Part shown: positions 32,020 through 43,217 of the stretch, one piece after another
How positions within the stretch are numbered: position 1 is the stretch's first letter
Layout of the letters: each line of letters begins with the position of its first letter
Made by a program: the position numbers and the translations under genes
The notes under the pieces: generated by a model
What the model was told of the DNA's origin: nothing
Seen by the model: only the letters and a program-made list of their open reading frames with translations
Databases searched by the model: none
Assembly: GCF_019599145.1 (NCBI RefSeq)
Contig: NZ_CP080647.1
Location: 9,548,001 to 9,612,000 of the forward strand
Source: Streptomyces akebiae
Lineage (GTDB): Bacteria > Actinomycetota > Actinomycetes > Streptomycetales > Streptomycetaceae
Reading direction: 5' to 3'
Length of the DNA: 64,000 nucleotides

Positions 32020-34875
32020 TCAGGCGTTGCCCTCGCGTAGCTCGTCACGGGTCTGCAGGGCCGCCAGCGCCGCACGCGACGTGACGCCGGTCTTGCGGTA
32101 GATGCGGGAGAGGTGGGTCTCCACCGTGCGCGGGCTGAGGAAGAGTCGCTCGGCGATGGCGGGACTGGTCAGGCCCTTCGCGACGAGGGCGGCGATCTCC
32201 CGCTCCCGCGCGGACAGCGCGGCCAGCACGGGCAGCTGCACGGCCGCGGGTTCCGGCGACGGCGTCCCGGCGTCCGCTCCCCTTCCCACACCCACCTCCG
32301 GGCCGGTCTCCGACTCCACGAAGACCGCAGGACGGATCGCCTCCGCGAGGCCGGTCAGCAGGTGAGCGCCGGCCTCGCCGCTCAGCCGTACCGCGCGCTC
32401 CCACATGGCACGGGCCCGGGCGGGGCGCCCCGCCGACGCGGTCAGCGGCGCCCCCATCAGCAGGGACTGCGCCTCCCACAGCCCACCCCGGCCCCGGCCG
32501 GCCTCCTCGGCGGCCTGCTCGAACAACTCGGACGCGGCGGCCAGATCACCCTCGGCCAACCGCACTTGCGCCCGGCTGCGCAGCGCGGACGCCCGCTGCG
32601 CCATGAGATCCAGCCGCTCCGCCTCCTTACGGGCGCGCTCCGCCCACTGCCGGGCATCGCCGTGGTCCCCGGTGAGCACGGAGGCGGAGACGAGGACCTC
32701 GGTGAACAGGGGTCGCATGCCCGGCTGCAGACCGGCGAGATCCTCCCCGCCCGCCCGCAGCAGGGCCGCCCGGGCCCGCACCGGATCACCGGCGTGGAGC
32801 GCGGCGAACCCCAGCACGCACCAAGCGATGGACGCCCACCAGCCGGTACCGGCGCCGGCCCGGGCGACGGCCTCCTCGGCCACGGCCACCGCACCACCGT
32901 CACCCGGCGGGAGCGCGGGGACCAGCGCCTGGGCCTTGGACGCCAGGACGAAGGCGAGCAACTCGTCGCTGCCGATGCCCCGGGCTATCGTCTCCGCCTC
33001 CTCCGCGAGTTCCAGGGCCGACGCCAGACGCAGTGTCATGACGTGGAGATGGGACAGGCAGAGCAGCAGATGCGGCACCACATAGAGCAGACCGCCCCGG
33101 CGGGCGATCACGAGGCCGCGCTCGGCGTGCCGTTCGGCGTCGGCGTACCGTTCCAGGAACGCCTCCGCCCAGCTGAGCCGGGCCAGTGGTTCGCACAGCC
33201 CCGCGAGATCCTGGTCGGTGAGGGAGTCGATGAGCGCGGCCGCCCGGTCGGTCGCCTCGGCGGCGGCCTCGGGGTTGCCCTCGTACGCCTCCCCGAGCGC
33301 GGTGACGGCGAGCCCGCCCGCCTCCGCGACCTCGTCGCCCAGCGACCGGGCCAGCTCCAGCGTGCGGGCCACGTCGTCGCGCACGTCCGGGTACGGGCTG
33401 GCGTGCGGCGCGGACGAGCCCAGCTCCAGGCCGAGTCGGACGGTCTCGGCGGGGGAGAGGTCGGCGCCCCGGGCCAGTTCGCGGCGGAGCAGGGCAACGG
33501 CCTCCGTGTACCGGCCGAGATGGCGCTCCATCACCGCGCACAGCGTGACGGCCAGGGCTCGTGCGCCGTCATCGGTGCCCGGCGGCGACAGGCTGATCAC
33601 CTCGTGCAGCAGGTCCCGGCTCTCGCGCAGCCCGCCGCAGGCGCCGAGCGCCTCGGCCCGGCGCAGCATCAGATCCCGGCGCGGCACGCCGTGCACCGGC
33701 CGCTCGGGCAGGTGCGCGAGGGCGACGCCGAGCCAGTGGGCGCTGCTCGCCGGCGCGGTCGCGGCGGCCTGGCGGGCGGCCTCGGTGAGCACGGCCACGG
33801 CGTGCGGGTCCCAGCCGGTCAGCGCCCGCTCGACGTGGTGCGCCCGTTCGCTGACCGGCGCTCCGATCCGGGCCAGTTCGGCGGCGGCCAGGTGGTGCAT
33901 CCGGGTGCGCAGGGTGGGATCGGTGGTGTCGTGGACGAGGGACCGCAGCACCGGATGCCGGAGCGCCCAACGGCCGTCGGGACCCGGTCGCGCGAGATCT
34001 CGCACGGTCAACTCCCGGAAGTCCGACTCAAGTTCATGCTCCGGGCGACCGGTGACGGCCGCCACCAGAGCGGGTGCCGCGTGGTCGCCGAGCACGGCCA
34101 CGGCCTGGACCGTCCGTCGCTGGTCGTCGGTGAGCGGAGTCAGTTCGTCCAGCAGCAGCGAGCTGAGCCCCGCCGGCCTGCCGGCCTGGAGCAGGGCGAG
34201 AAAGTACAGCGGGTTTCCCTCGCTGGCCGTGTACAGCTCGGCGGCGAGACCGGCCGGGCGGTCCGGGGCCAGCGCCGCGAGGCAGGCGTCCCGGTCCAGC
34301 GGGCCCAGTTCGAGGCGGAGCACCGTCCCGGACTCCACACCCCGGGTGAGGGCGGCGACGAGCCGCGGCGCGGTCTGCCGTTCCCGCCGGGCCACCACGA
34401 TCACCACGGGTGCGCGCCGCGGCGGATGCCGGACGAGATGGTCGAGGAGCTCCAGGGACGCCGGGTCCGCCCAGTGCACGTCGTCGAGGGCCACCACGAG
34501 GCCGGTGCCGGTGCGCGCGATCCGGGTCAGGAAGGCCGCCGCCGCGCGTTGCAGGGCGAAACGGTCCATGGTGTGGGCCTCGGCGAACGGGGACGGGATC
34601 CCAGTTTCGCTGTCGAGGTCGGCGAGGGCGTCGGCGAGAGGCTGATAGGGCAGGTGCCGCTCGTACTCGGTCGCCCGGCCGCGCAGCACCGTCAGGCCCC
34701 GGTCCCGCGCCCGTGCGCAGAACTCGGCGACCAGCCTGCTCTTGCCGATACCCGCCGCGCCGGTGACGTCCACGACCGCCGGGCCGTGGCCTGTCCCGGT
34801 CAGCCCGTCGAGTACGCCGGCGAGGCGAGCCAGCTCGGTCTGCCGGCCCACCAGCGGAGCCACGTCCCACGGCAA
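32020..34875 (-). CDS. LAL-family LuxR transcriptional regulator
   Basis: The protein has 951 residues. The start is TTG at 34875, with AGGGGGAA just upstream. An N-terminal AAA/STAND ATPase carries Walker A GAAGIGKS (residues 39-46) and a Walker B region VVALDDVHWADPASLELL. A long helical middle (TPR-like, ~350-860) follows, and a C-terminal LuxR HTH (LSAREREIAALVAKGLTSPAIAERLFLSPRTVETHLSRIYRKTG). This is the large ATP-binding LuxR type common in Streptomyces, where it usually activates carbohydrate or secondary-metabolite genes. The downstream neighbour on the same strand is the protease-nuclease gene and the upstream one is a fucosidase; either could be its target, but no site was identified. 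Confidence 0.9.
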   Translation of the reverse strand: MPWDVAPLVGRQTELARLAGVLDGLTGTGHGPAVVDVTGAAGIGKSRLVAEFCARARDRGLTVLRGRATEYERHLPYQPLADALADLDSETGIPSPFAEAHTMDRFALQRAAAAFLTRIARTGTGLVVALDDVHWADPASLELLDHLVRHPPRRAPVVIVVARRERQTAPRLVAALTRGVESGTVLRLELGPLDRDACLAALAPDRPAGLAAELYTASEGNPLYFLALLQAGRPAGLSSLLLDELTPLTDDQRRTVQAVAVLGDHAAPALVAAVTGRPEHELESDFRELTVRDLARPGPDGRWALRHPVLRSLVHDTTDPTLRTRMHHLAAAELARIGAPVSERAHHVERALTGWDPHAVAVLTEAARQAAATAPASSAHWLGVALAHLPERPVHGVPRRDLMLRRAEALGACGGLRESRDLLHEVISLSPPGTDDGARALAVTLCAVMERHLGRYTEAVALLRRELARGADLSPAETVRLGLELGSSAPHASPYPDVRDDVARTLELARSLGDEVAEAGGLAVTALGEAYEGNPEAAAEATDRAAALIDSLTDQDLAGLCEPLARLSWAEAFLERYADAERHAERGLVIARRGGLLYVVPHLLLCLSHLHVMTLRLASALELAEEAETIARGIGSDELLAFVLASKAQALVPALPPGDGGAVAVAEEAVARAGAGTGWWASIAWCVLGFAALHAGDPVRARAALLRAGGEDLAGLQPGMRPLFTEVLVSASVLTGDHGDARQWAERARKEAERLDLMAQRASALRSRAQVRLAEGDLAAASELFEQAAEEAGRGRGGLWEAQSLLMGAPLTASAGRPARARAMWERAVRLSGEAGAHLLTGLAEAIRPAVFVESETGPEVGVGRGADAGTPSPEPAAVQLPVLAALSAREREIAALVAKGLTSPAIAERLFLSPRTVETHLSRIYRKTGVTSRAALAALQTRDELREGNA

Positions 34876-34993
34876 TGCGATTCCCCCTGAAACGGGCCCG
34901 GGGCCGTCCCGGGCCGATCCGGAGGTTCATGAACGCGAACCCACCGGTCGATTCCGAGGATTGTACGTAGGTCCCGACATGTCCCCGGTCCGC

Positions 34994-35014
34994 TCCGGCC
35001 CCCGCCTCCGGAGA
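34994..35014 (-). terminator. Hairpin after the fucosidase gene
   Basis: CTCCGG and CCGGAG pair over a 9-base loop, starting 5 bases after the fucosidase stop. The stem is short (6 bp), so it is a weak terminator candidate. Confidence 0.4.
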
Positions 35015-35018
35015 CGGG

Positions 35019-36308
35019 TCAGTCGCGGCCCGAGCCCCGGTAGAGGTCCAGCTCTCCTTCCAACTCCACGGCGAGGACGGTCGCGTACGGGTCGAGGTCG
35101 GCCTCCGCGGGCGCGTCGATCCACGTCACGCCGGGCACCGCGTCGAGGCCGCCGATCACCCGGTGGCCCAGCTCGGTGCCCGTGCCGAGGACGGTGACCC
35201 TGGTGACGGGATTGCGCAGCCCCCGTACCGCCACCGACTCACGCGGCACGTCGAAGCACGTCAGGTACAGGGTGCGCCGGTCGGCGGAGAGCGTGCTCGG
35301 ACCGTAGTGGTGTCCTGCGGGCAGTCCGGCGGCCGTGCCGTACACGGCGTCGGAGTGCCGCCGAATCCATGCCCCGAGCCCTTCCAGCCGCTCGATCTGC
35401 TCGGCGGGGATCGTCCCGTCCGCCCTCGGCCCGACGTCCAGCAGCAGATTGCCGCCCATGCCGATCGTCTCGGCGAAGTAACGCACCAGCTGCCGCACGG
35501 ATTTGTGGTTGTGATCCGCGTGCTGGAAGCCCCATGAGTCGTTGATGGTCAGACACAACTCCCAGGGGCCCTCGGGTGCTTCGAGCGGCACGCCCTGTTC
35601 CGGGGTGGCGTAGTCGCCGTACGAGAGCATGCGGGCGTTGAGCACGGTGTCCGGGTTCTCCCTGAGGATCAGCTCGGCCAACTCCCGCATCCGCCACTGC
35701 TGTTCGGTGCGCTCCCACTCACCGTCGAACCACAGCAGATCGGGGCGGAACCGTTCGACCAGCTCGCCCACCTGGCCGTCCCGGTAGGCGAGGTAGCGCT
35801 CCCAGGCGGCCGGGTCTTCCTCACCGGGTGCGGCGTGCGAGTAGGGATTGGCGTCGTTGCCGCCCGGGTGGTCGTTCGTCCACAGGTCGATCTCCGGGTG
35901 GCGGACACTGGCGTAGTCGGGGTGGTTCCAGTCGGAGTGCGAGTAGTAGAGGCCGACCTTGAGCCCCCGCTCGCGCAGCGCGTCGACGTACCCGGTGATC
36001 AGGTCCCGGCCCGCCGGCGTGCGGTGGACGACGCCCAGGTCGCCCTGGGCGGTGTCCCACAGGGCGACGCCGTCGTGGTGGCGGGCCGTGAGCACCGCGT
36101 ACTTCGCACCCACCCGGGCGAACAACTCGGCCCAGGCGGCGGGGTCGTACGCGGACGCGGTGAAGCCGTCGAGCTGTTTCATGTACCGCTCGTGCGTCAC
36201 CTCGCCCCAGTAGAAGGACCAGGACTCCGGCACCCCGTCCACGGCGTAGATGCCGTAGTGGATGAAGATGCCCAGCTTGGCGGCGGGAAACCAGGTTTGC
36301 ATGGTCAT
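35019..36308 (-). CDS. GH29 alpha-L-fucosidase
   Basis: The protein has 429 residues from ATG 36308; a second in-frame ATG at 36302 is the alternative. The sequence opens WFPAAKLGIFIHYGIYAV, has the AVLTARHHDGVALWDT segment, GLKVGLYYSHSDW and the nucleophile strand LLWFDGEWE (Asp near residue 200), then GGNLLLDVGPRADGTIP. All are GH29 hallmarks. It lacks a signal peptide and a carbohydrate-binding module, so it probably acts on imported fucosyl-oligosaccharides in the cytoplasm. There is no transporter beside it. The minus-strand TAGCGT 6 bases ahead of the ATG is a possible -10 for a leaderless transcript. Confidence 0.9.
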   Translation of the reverse strand: MTMQTWFPAAKLGIFIHYGIYAVDGVPESWSFYWGEVTHERYMKQLDGFTASAYDPAAWAELFARVGAKYAVLTARHHDGVALWDTAQGDLGVVHRTPAGRDLITGYVDALRERGLKVGLYYSHSDWNHPDYASVRHPEIDLWTNDHPGGNDANPYSHAAPGEEDPAAWERYLAYRDGQVGELVERFRPDLLWFDGEWERTEQQWRMRELAELILRENPDTVLNARMLSYGDYATPEQGVPLEAPEGPWELCLTINDSWGFQHADHNHKSVRQLVRYFAETIGMGGNLLLDVGPRADGTIPAEQIERLEGLGAWIRRHSDAVYGTAAGLPAGHHYGPSTLSADRRTLYLTCFDVPRESVAVRGLRNPVTRVTVLGTGTELGHRVIGGLDAVPGVTWIDAPAEADLDPYATVLAVELEGELDLYRGSGRD

Positions 36309-36545
36309 GCGGCCACGCTAGGTGCGGGCTCCCGGCGGGCGCGTGGGCGCGGGTCACCACAACTGGTTCATTTTCACTCCCTCCGCGGCGCGGAAGATCG
36401 GGATGGACGGGCCCTGTCGAAGCGACCGCGCCCGGCGGGGTCGGGCCCGCCGGGCCCCTCGGGCCCTCAGCGGCCCCTCGCGCCCCATATGCATCGGTCG
36501 GGTAGAGGAATGCCCGTCTCCCCGTCGGGTACGCGAGGGGCGCAG

Positions 36546-36572
36546 CGCCCGGGACGGACGCCGTCCCGGGCG
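36546..36572. promoter_or_regulatory. Perfect 12-bp palindromic hairpin upstream of the SseB gene
   Basis: CGCCCGGGACGG pairs exactly with CCGTCCCGGGCG around an ACG loop and ends 29 bases before the SseB ATG. Both flanking genes are divergent here, so a simple terminator is not required. It may be an operator, a leader hairpin or an insulating terminator. Confidence 0.45.
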
Positions 36573-36601
36573 GCCCTTCCGCTACTACCTGGGATCTTGT
36601 G

Positions 36602-37024
36602 ATGGACATACCCACCAATGGCAACAACCCGCCTCAGGCCGCCTCGCCGGCCCAGCGCGCGCTGACCGCGCTCGCCTTCGACACCCATGACACGGCCGCG
36701 CTCCACACGCTCGCCGACACCGACGTGCTGATCCCGGTCCCGGACGACGCCGACGAGGCGGCCGTGAACGATCCGACGGCCGTGGCGCTGCCCGTGCTGG
36801 AGCAGCCCGGCGGCGAGCAGATCGTGCCGGTCTTCACCTCGGAGCCCGCGATGGCGGAGCTCCTGCCCTATGTGTCGCGCTACCGGCTGGTACCCCTGGG
36901 CGCCCTGGCCTCCCAGTGGCCCGCCGACGCGGACCTCTCCCTCACCATCGACGCCGGCTCCCCGCACGGCCTCACCCTGGACGCCCACGACGTGGGCACC
37001 CTCCTGGGAGGCCAGGGGATCTGA
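36602..37024 (+). CDS. SseB-family protein
   Basis: The protein has 140 residues from ATG 36602 (a GTG immediately before it is an alternative start). It matches the SseB N-terminal domain as found in Streptomyces: AQRALTALAFDTHD, VLIPVPDDADE, VPVFTSEPAMAELLP, YRLVPLGALASQWP and LTIDAGSPHGLTL. The domain's biochemical role is poorly defined; the name comes from an E. coli protein. No export signal is seen. It is monocistronic and convergent with the MarR gene. Confidence 0.8.
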   Translation: MDIPTNGNNPPQAASPAQRALTALAFDTHDTAALHTLADTDVLIPVPDDADEAAVNDPTAVALPVLEQPGGEQIVPVFTSEPAMAELLPYVSRYRLVPLGALASQWPADADLSLTIDAGSPHGLTLDAHDVGTLLGGQGI

Positions 37025-37098
37025 CCCGCACGGGGACCACTCGCCCGACGGACGAGGGGACGGCCCTCACGGCGTTCCACGCAGGCCCGAGGGCGGGG

Positions 37099-37500
37099 TC
37101 AGTCCTGTCGCAGCATGCGGGCCAGAACGGCACGCTGCAGGGGCTGGACCTCCGTGTGCAGCCTGCGGCCCTTGTCCGTCAGGGTGACCCACACGCCGCG
37201 CCGGTCCTCCACGCACACGGACCGCTCCACCAGGCCGTCCTTCTCCAGTCGGCCGATCAGCCGGGACAGCGCGCTCTGGCTGAGGTGGACCTTCTCGGCG
37301 ATGTTCTGCACGCGGCACAGGTCCCCGGCCGCCGTGGCCGCCGCCATCCCCGACGCGAGGACGTCGAGGACCTCGAAGTCACTGGCGCCCAGCCCGTGCG
37401 GATGCAGCACGCGATCGATCTCGCACATCGTGCGGGCGTGCACGGACAGGATGTCCCGCCACTGGTCCTCGAGCCGGACACCGGTCGTGTTCGCTGCCAT
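37099..37500 (-). CDS. MarR-family transcriptional regulator
   Basis: The protein has 133 residues from ATG 37500. It has the winged-helix arrangement of MarR: FEVLDVLASG, a recognition region VQNIAEKVHLSQSALSRLIGRLEKDGLVER and the wing motif EDRRGVWVTLTDKGR. It probably represses itself through the TGCA-containing repeats just upstream and may control a neighbouring gene in response to a small ligand. The adjacent VOC-family gene on the same strand, a common MarR target class, is broken. Confidence 0.9.
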   Translation of the reverse strand: MAANTTGVRLEDQWRDILSVHARTMCEIDRVLHPHGLGASDFEVLDVLASGMAAATAAGDLCRVQNIAEKVHLSQSALSRLIGRLEKDGLVERSVCVEDRRGVWVTLTDKGRRLHTEVQPLQRAVLARMLRQD

Positions 37501-37537
37501 ATGTGCACGGTAACAGAGGGCCCACCGGTCGTTGTCC

Positions 37538-37559
37538 GTGCAACTAGTGCAGGTGCAAC
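37538..37559. promoter_or_regulatory. Candidate MarR operator (GTGCAAC repeats / TGCA-N5-TGCA)
   Basis: GTGCAAC occurs at 37538-37544 and 37553-37559. Within it TGCAACTAGTGCA has two TGCA boxes around ACTAG. It lies 38-59 bases upstream of the MarR ATG, the usual position of an autoregulatory MarR site. Confidence 0.5.
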
Positions 37560-37594
37560 CATCGCCCCCGGCCCTACTGCGTCGCCGCCGTGTC

Positions 37595-37809
37595 CTACTG
37601 CAGAAGCCCGATCAGGTTGCCGTCGCTGTCCTTCACCGAGGCGATCAGCCGGCCGCCGCCCACGTCATGGACGTCCTCCAGCGTCTGCGCCCCGGCCCCG
37701 AGCAGCGCCGCGAGTGTCGTCCGGATGTCGCCGACGTGCCAGTACGGCACCGGCCAGCCCGATCCAGGTCCTGGACGGGGTAGACGACGGTCTTCAGTCC
37801 GGCGGTCAT
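37595..37809 (-). pseudogene. VOC/glyoxalase-fold gene with internal deletion and frameshift
   Basis: The frame opens properly: its ATG overlaps the glgB stop and reads [18 protein letters not shown]. It then loses about 45 codons and shifts frame near 37,755-37,765. The C-terminal half continues in another frame as PVPYWHVGDIRTTLAALLGAGAQTLEDVHDVGGGRLIASVKDSDGN...LLQ and a TAG. An intact member would be about 120 residues with a paired beta-alpha-beta fold. Both ends are well preserved, suggesting a recent lesion (or a sequencing error plus deletion). No functional product is expected. Confidence 0.8.
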
Positions 37810-40076
37810 GGCGCACTCCTTCGCGGCGCTCTCGGGGCCTCCGGGCGGAGCCACACCGTGGCCAGCGGGGGCAGGGTCAGGCGGACACTCACCGGCCGCC
37901 CGTGCCAGGCGTGCGGCTCGGCCTCGACAGGGTCGGGACGGGTGACACCGCTGCCTCCGTAGACGGCCGCGTCCGTGTTCAGCACCTCGCGCCATGCCGC
38001 GACGTCGTCCGGCACCCCGAGCCGGTAGTCCTCCCGCACCACCGGGCTGAAGTTGGAGACGGCCAACAAGGGCGTCCCGTCCGCGGCGAGCCGCAGGAAC
38101 GCGAAGACGTTGTCCTCGGCGGCGTCCGCGCTCACCCACTGGAAGCCGGCCGGGTCGGTGTCCCGCTGCCAGAGGGCCGGCGTGTGACGGTAGGTCGTGT
38201 TGAGGTCACGGACGAGGTCCCGCACACCGCGGTGGTCGGCCTCCGCGCCGTACCCGGGATCGAGCAGCCACCAGTCCGGCCCGTGCGCCTCCACCCACTC
38301 CCCGCCCTGGGCGAACTCCTGCCCCATGAAAAGGAGTTGCTTGCCCGGATGGGCCCACATGAAGCCGAGGTAGGCGCGGTGGTTGGCGCGCTGCTGCCAC
38401 CAGTCGCCCGGCATCTTCGACACCAGCGCCCGCTTGCCGTGCACGACCTCGTCGTGGGAGATGGGCAGGACGTAGTTCTCGCTGTACGCGTACACCATCG
38501 AGAACGACATCTCGTTGTGGTGGTACTTGCGGTGCACGGGTTCGTGCTCGATGTAGCCCAGCGAGTCGTGCATCCACCCCATGTTCCACTTCAGGCCGAA
38601 ACCCAGCCCGCCGCTGTCGGTCGGCCGGGTCACCCCGTCCCAGGCCGTGGACTCCTCCGCGATGGTCACCACACCCGGCGCCCGCCGGTACACGGTGGCG
38701 TTCATCTCCTGGAGGAAGGCGACCGCGTCCAGATCCTCGCGCCCGCCGAACACATTGGGGGACCACTGTCCTGAGTCCCGCGAGTAGTCGAGGTAGAGCA
38801 TGGAGGCGACCGCGTCCACCCGCAGCCCGTCGACGTGGTACTCCTCGCACCAGTACACGGCGTTCGCCACGAGGAAGTTGCGCACCTCGGTGCGACCGAA
38901 GTCGAACTCGTACGTCCCCCAGTCCGGATGCTCCGCCCGCCGGCTGTCCCCGGGCTCGTACAGCGGCTCCCCGTCGAAGCGGCCGAGCGCCCAGTCGTCC
39001 TTCGGGAAGTGGGCGGGCACCCAGTCGACGATCACCCCGATCCCGGCCCGGTGCAGGGCGTCGACGAGGTACTTGAAGTCGTCCGGGGTGCCGAGGCGGG
39101 CGGTCGGGGCGTAGAAGCCGGTGACCTGGTAGCCCCAGGAACCGCTGAACGGGTGCTGGGCGACCGGCATCAACTCGACATGGGTGAAACCGAGGTCGGA
39201 GACATACGCGGGCAGCACCTCGGCGAGTTGACGGTACGTCAGTCCAGGCCGCCAGGACGGAAGATGGATCTCGTACACGGAGAACGGCGCCTCGTGCACC
39301 GGGACGTCCCCGCGCCGGGCCATCCACTCCGCGTCGCCCCACTCGTAGTGCGAGGCGTGGACGACGGACGCCGTCGCCGGGGGAGCCTCCGCCCGGCGGG
39401 CCATCGGGTCGGCCTTGAGCAGACGCCTGCCGTCGCGCGTGGCGATCTCGAACTTGTAGTGGGCGCCCTCGCCCACCCCCGGCAGGAACAGCTCCCAGAC
39501 CCCGGAGGAACCGAGCGACCTCATCGGGAACGCCGTCCCGTCCCAGCAGGCGAAGTCCCCGACGACCCGCACCCCTCGGGCGTTCGGCGCCCAGACGGTG
39601 AAGCGGGTGCCGGTGACGCCCTGGTGGGTCATCGGCTCGGCCCCCAGCGCCCTCCACAGCTGCTCGTGCCGCCCCTCCCGGATCAGATGCAGATCCAGCT
39701 CGCCGAGAGCGGGCAGGAAACGGTACGGGTCGTGCACCTCGTGGTCGGCATCCTCGTACGACACGAACAGCGTGTACGCGGGGACGGCGTCGAGCGGCAG
39801 GAGGACGGAGAAGAGGCCGTCGCCCTCCGAGGCGAGATAGGTGCGCTCGCCCTCGATCACGACACTCACGGCATGGGCGTACGGGCGCAGGGCCCGCACG
39901 GCGATCCCGCCGCCCGGCACCGGATGGGCGCCCAGCAGGGCGTGCGGATCGTGGTGCGCGCCGGAGAGCAGCCGTGCACGCTCCTCGGGGGGCAGGGGCG
40001 GGGCGGCCACGGTCAGCCTGGGGCGGCGCCGGGGCGGGCCGGCCGACTCGGGGGGCGTGGTGTCACGCAGGGCCAC
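37806..40076 (-). CDS. glgB: 1,4-alpha-glucan branching enzyme
   Basis: The protein has 756 residues, starting at GTG 40076 four bases after the maltokinase stop. There is an N-terminal branching-enzyme extension ([16 protein letters not shown]), a CBM48-like domain ([20 protein letters not shown]) and the GH13 catalytic barrel: [24 protein letters not shown], the nucleophile in [17 protein letters not shown], the acid/base in [12 protein letters not shown] and [12 protein letters not shown]. It cuts alpha-1,4 chains and re-attaches them as alpha-1,6 branches on the glucan made by GlgE. It is the last intact gene of the glgE-treS-mak-glgB string. Confidence 0.96.
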   Translation of the reverse strand: MALRDTTPPESAGPPRRRPRLTVAAPPLPPEERARLLSGAHHDPHALLGAHPVPGGGIAVRALRPYAHAVSVVIEGERTYLASEGDGLFSVLLPLDAVPAYTLFVSYEDADHEVHDPYRFLPALGELDLHLIREGRHEQLWRALGAEPMTHQGVTGTRFTVWAPNARGVRVVGDFACWDGTAFPMRSLGSSGVWELFLPGVGEGAHYKFEIATRDGRRLLKADPMARRAEAPPATASVVHASHYEWGDAEWMARRGDVPVHEAPFSVYEIHLPSWRPGLTYRQLAEVLPAYVSDLGFTHVELMPVAQHPFSGSWGYQVTGFYAPTARLGTPDDFKYLVDALHRAGIGVIVDWVPAHFPKDDWALGRFDGEPLYEPGDSRRAEHPDWGTYEFDFGRTEVRNFLVANAVYWCEEYHVDGLRVDAVASMLYLDYSRDSGQWSPNVFGGREDLDAVAFLQEMNATVYRRAPGVVTIAEESTAWDGVTRPTDSGGLGFGLKWNMGWMHDSLGYIEHEPVHRKYHHNEMSFSMVYAYSENYVLPISHDEVVHGKRALVSKMPGDWWQQRANHRAYLGFMWAHPGKQLLFMGQEFAQGGEWVEAHGPDWWLLDPGYGAEADHRGVRDLVRDLNTTYRHTPALWQRDTDPAGFQWVSADAAEDNVFAFLRLAADGTPLLAVSNFSPVVREDYRLGVPDDVAAWREVLNTDAAVYGGSGVTRPDPVEAEPHAWHGRPVSVRLTLPPLATVWLRPEAPRAPRRSAP

Positions 40077-40080
40077 GGCT

Positions 40081-41469
40081 TCAGTCTCCTCTCACGGCGA
40101 GACGCTCGATCGCCGCCATCGGTACGGGGAGCCAGTCGGGTCGGTGCCGGGCCTCGTAGAGGACCTCGTACACCGCCCGGTCCGTCTCGTAGGCGCGCAC
40201 CAGACCGTGCTTGCCGCGCGGGTCCCAGCCGGCGCGGGCCGCGTAGCCCGCGCAGTAGGCCTCCCGGCAGCGGCGCGCCCACTCCGGGCGCCAGGGCCGG
40301 CGCTGCCGGGCGGCGTAGTCGAAGGAGCGCAGCATCCCGGCGATGTCCCGCACCGGCGACTGTGTGCCGCATCGTTCGGCGAGCGGACGGGACGGCTCGC
40401 CCTCGAAGTCGATGACGAACCACTCCGGGCCGGCCCGCAGCACCTGCCCCAGATGCAGATCGCCGTGCACGCGCTGCGCGGGCGGCCCCGCGTCGCACGC
40501 GAGCAGGGCGCGGAAGGCCGTGCGCAGTCCGGGGACGTACGGCCGCAGGGCCGGTACGCAGCGCGCGGCGGCGTCGAGCCGTTCGGTCATCGCGGCCGCC
40601 GTCCGCGCGTTGTCGTCGTGGGCTCCGGCGGGGAAGGCCGAGGCCAGAGCCAGATGCACCTCCGCCGTGGCCCGGCCCAGCTCACGGGCCTGCGCCGTGA
40701 AGTCCTGCCCGGCGGCGAGCGCGCCGAGCGCCAGTGTCCAGCCGTCCGACGCGTCGGGCAGGAACGGCTGGAGCACGCCGAGTGTCGCCGGGAAGGGATC
40801 GGTCGTCCGGAACCAGGCCACCGGCGCCGGCACCCGGCCGCACCCCTGCTTGGCCAGCGCGCCCGGCACCTCCAGATCGGGGTTCACTCCCGGTTGGATG
40901 CGCCGGAAGACCTTCAGGATGTACTCGTCCCCGTACACCAGCGAGGAGTTGGACTGCTCGGCGTCCAGCAGCCGGGGCGCCAACCGGGCCGGTACCCGTG
41001 CGCCGGGGTCCGCCTCGAAGCGCAACGGGCCCGCCGAGCCGGGATGCCGCAGCCGTTCGAGGAGCAATTCGGCCGACCGGGCGTCGTACAGTGCGTCGTA
41101 CACCGTCAGACCGGCGAGCGGCCCCTCGTGCGCCTGCCCGATGAGCGCTCGGGCCAGGCGCGGCACCGGATGCTCACGCACCCCGAGCAGGAGCTGATAG
41201 CAGTCACCGGCCGACGGAGTTCCCCACGGCGCGGGCACCCCGCCGTGACCGGTGTGGCTCGGCTGGCCGGTGTGCACGAGCAGATGCAGGCAGCCCGGAT
41301 ACAGCTCGGTCATCGACAACAGCGCGAGATCCGTGACCGGCCGGTCCTTGCCTGCGAACCAGCGTTGCCGTGGCAGCCACTCGCGCAGCAGCCCCGCCAG
41401 CGAGGTCATGAGGCCGACGTCGACCTCTTCGCCGCTCGGCCGGAGCAGTGCGGATGCGGTCTTCGACAT
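40081..41469 (-). CDS. mak: Maltokinase (Pep2/Mak)
   Basis: The protein has 462 residues; ATG 41469 (MSKTAS) sits 9 bases after AAGGA. Aminoglycoside-phosphotransferase-like kinase motifs are seen: [18 protein letters not shown] (ATP-binding Lys), [11 protein letters not shown] (catalytic Asp) and [14 protein letters not shown] (metal Asp). Mak phosphorylates maltose, made from trehalose by TreS, to maltose-1-phosphate, the GlgE donor. In some actinobacteria TreS and Mak are fused; here they are separate genes 29 bases apart, which supports formation of a complex. Start at MSKTAS rather than upstream is based on ribosome-site spacing. Confidence 0.93.
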   Translation of the reverse strand: MSKTASALLRPSGEEVDVGLMTSLAGLLREWLPRQRWFAGKDRPVTDLALLSMTELYPGCLHLLVHTGQPSHTGHGGVPAPWGTPSAGDCYQLLLGVREHPVPRLARALIGQAHEGPLAGLTVYDALYDARSAELLLERLRHPGSAGPLRFEADPGARVPARLAPRLLDAEQSNSSLVYGDEYILKVFRRIQPGVNPDLEVPGALAKQGCGRVPAPVAWFRTTDPFPATLGVLQPFLPDASDGWTLALGALAAGQDFTAQARELGRATAEVHLALASAFPAGAHDDNARTAAAMTERLDAAARCVPALRPYVPGLRTAFRALLACDAGPPAQRVHGDLHLGQVLRAGPEWFVIDFEGEPSRPLAERCGTQSPVRDIAGMLRSFDYAARQRRPWRPEWARRCREAYCAGYAARAGWDPRGKHGLVRAYETDRAVYEVLYEARHRPDWLPVPMAAIERLAVRGD

Positions 41470-41498
41470 GGTGACGCGTCCTTTCGCCGGACCGCGCT

Positions 41499-43213
<1,715 letters not shown>

Positions 43214-43217
<4 letters not shown>

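Noticed and set aside
32113-34890. A 925-residue open frame on the plus strand opposite the LAL regulator
   Set aside because: Gln/Arg/Gly-rich shadow with no domain; the minus-strand frame has Walker and LuxR HTH motifs.
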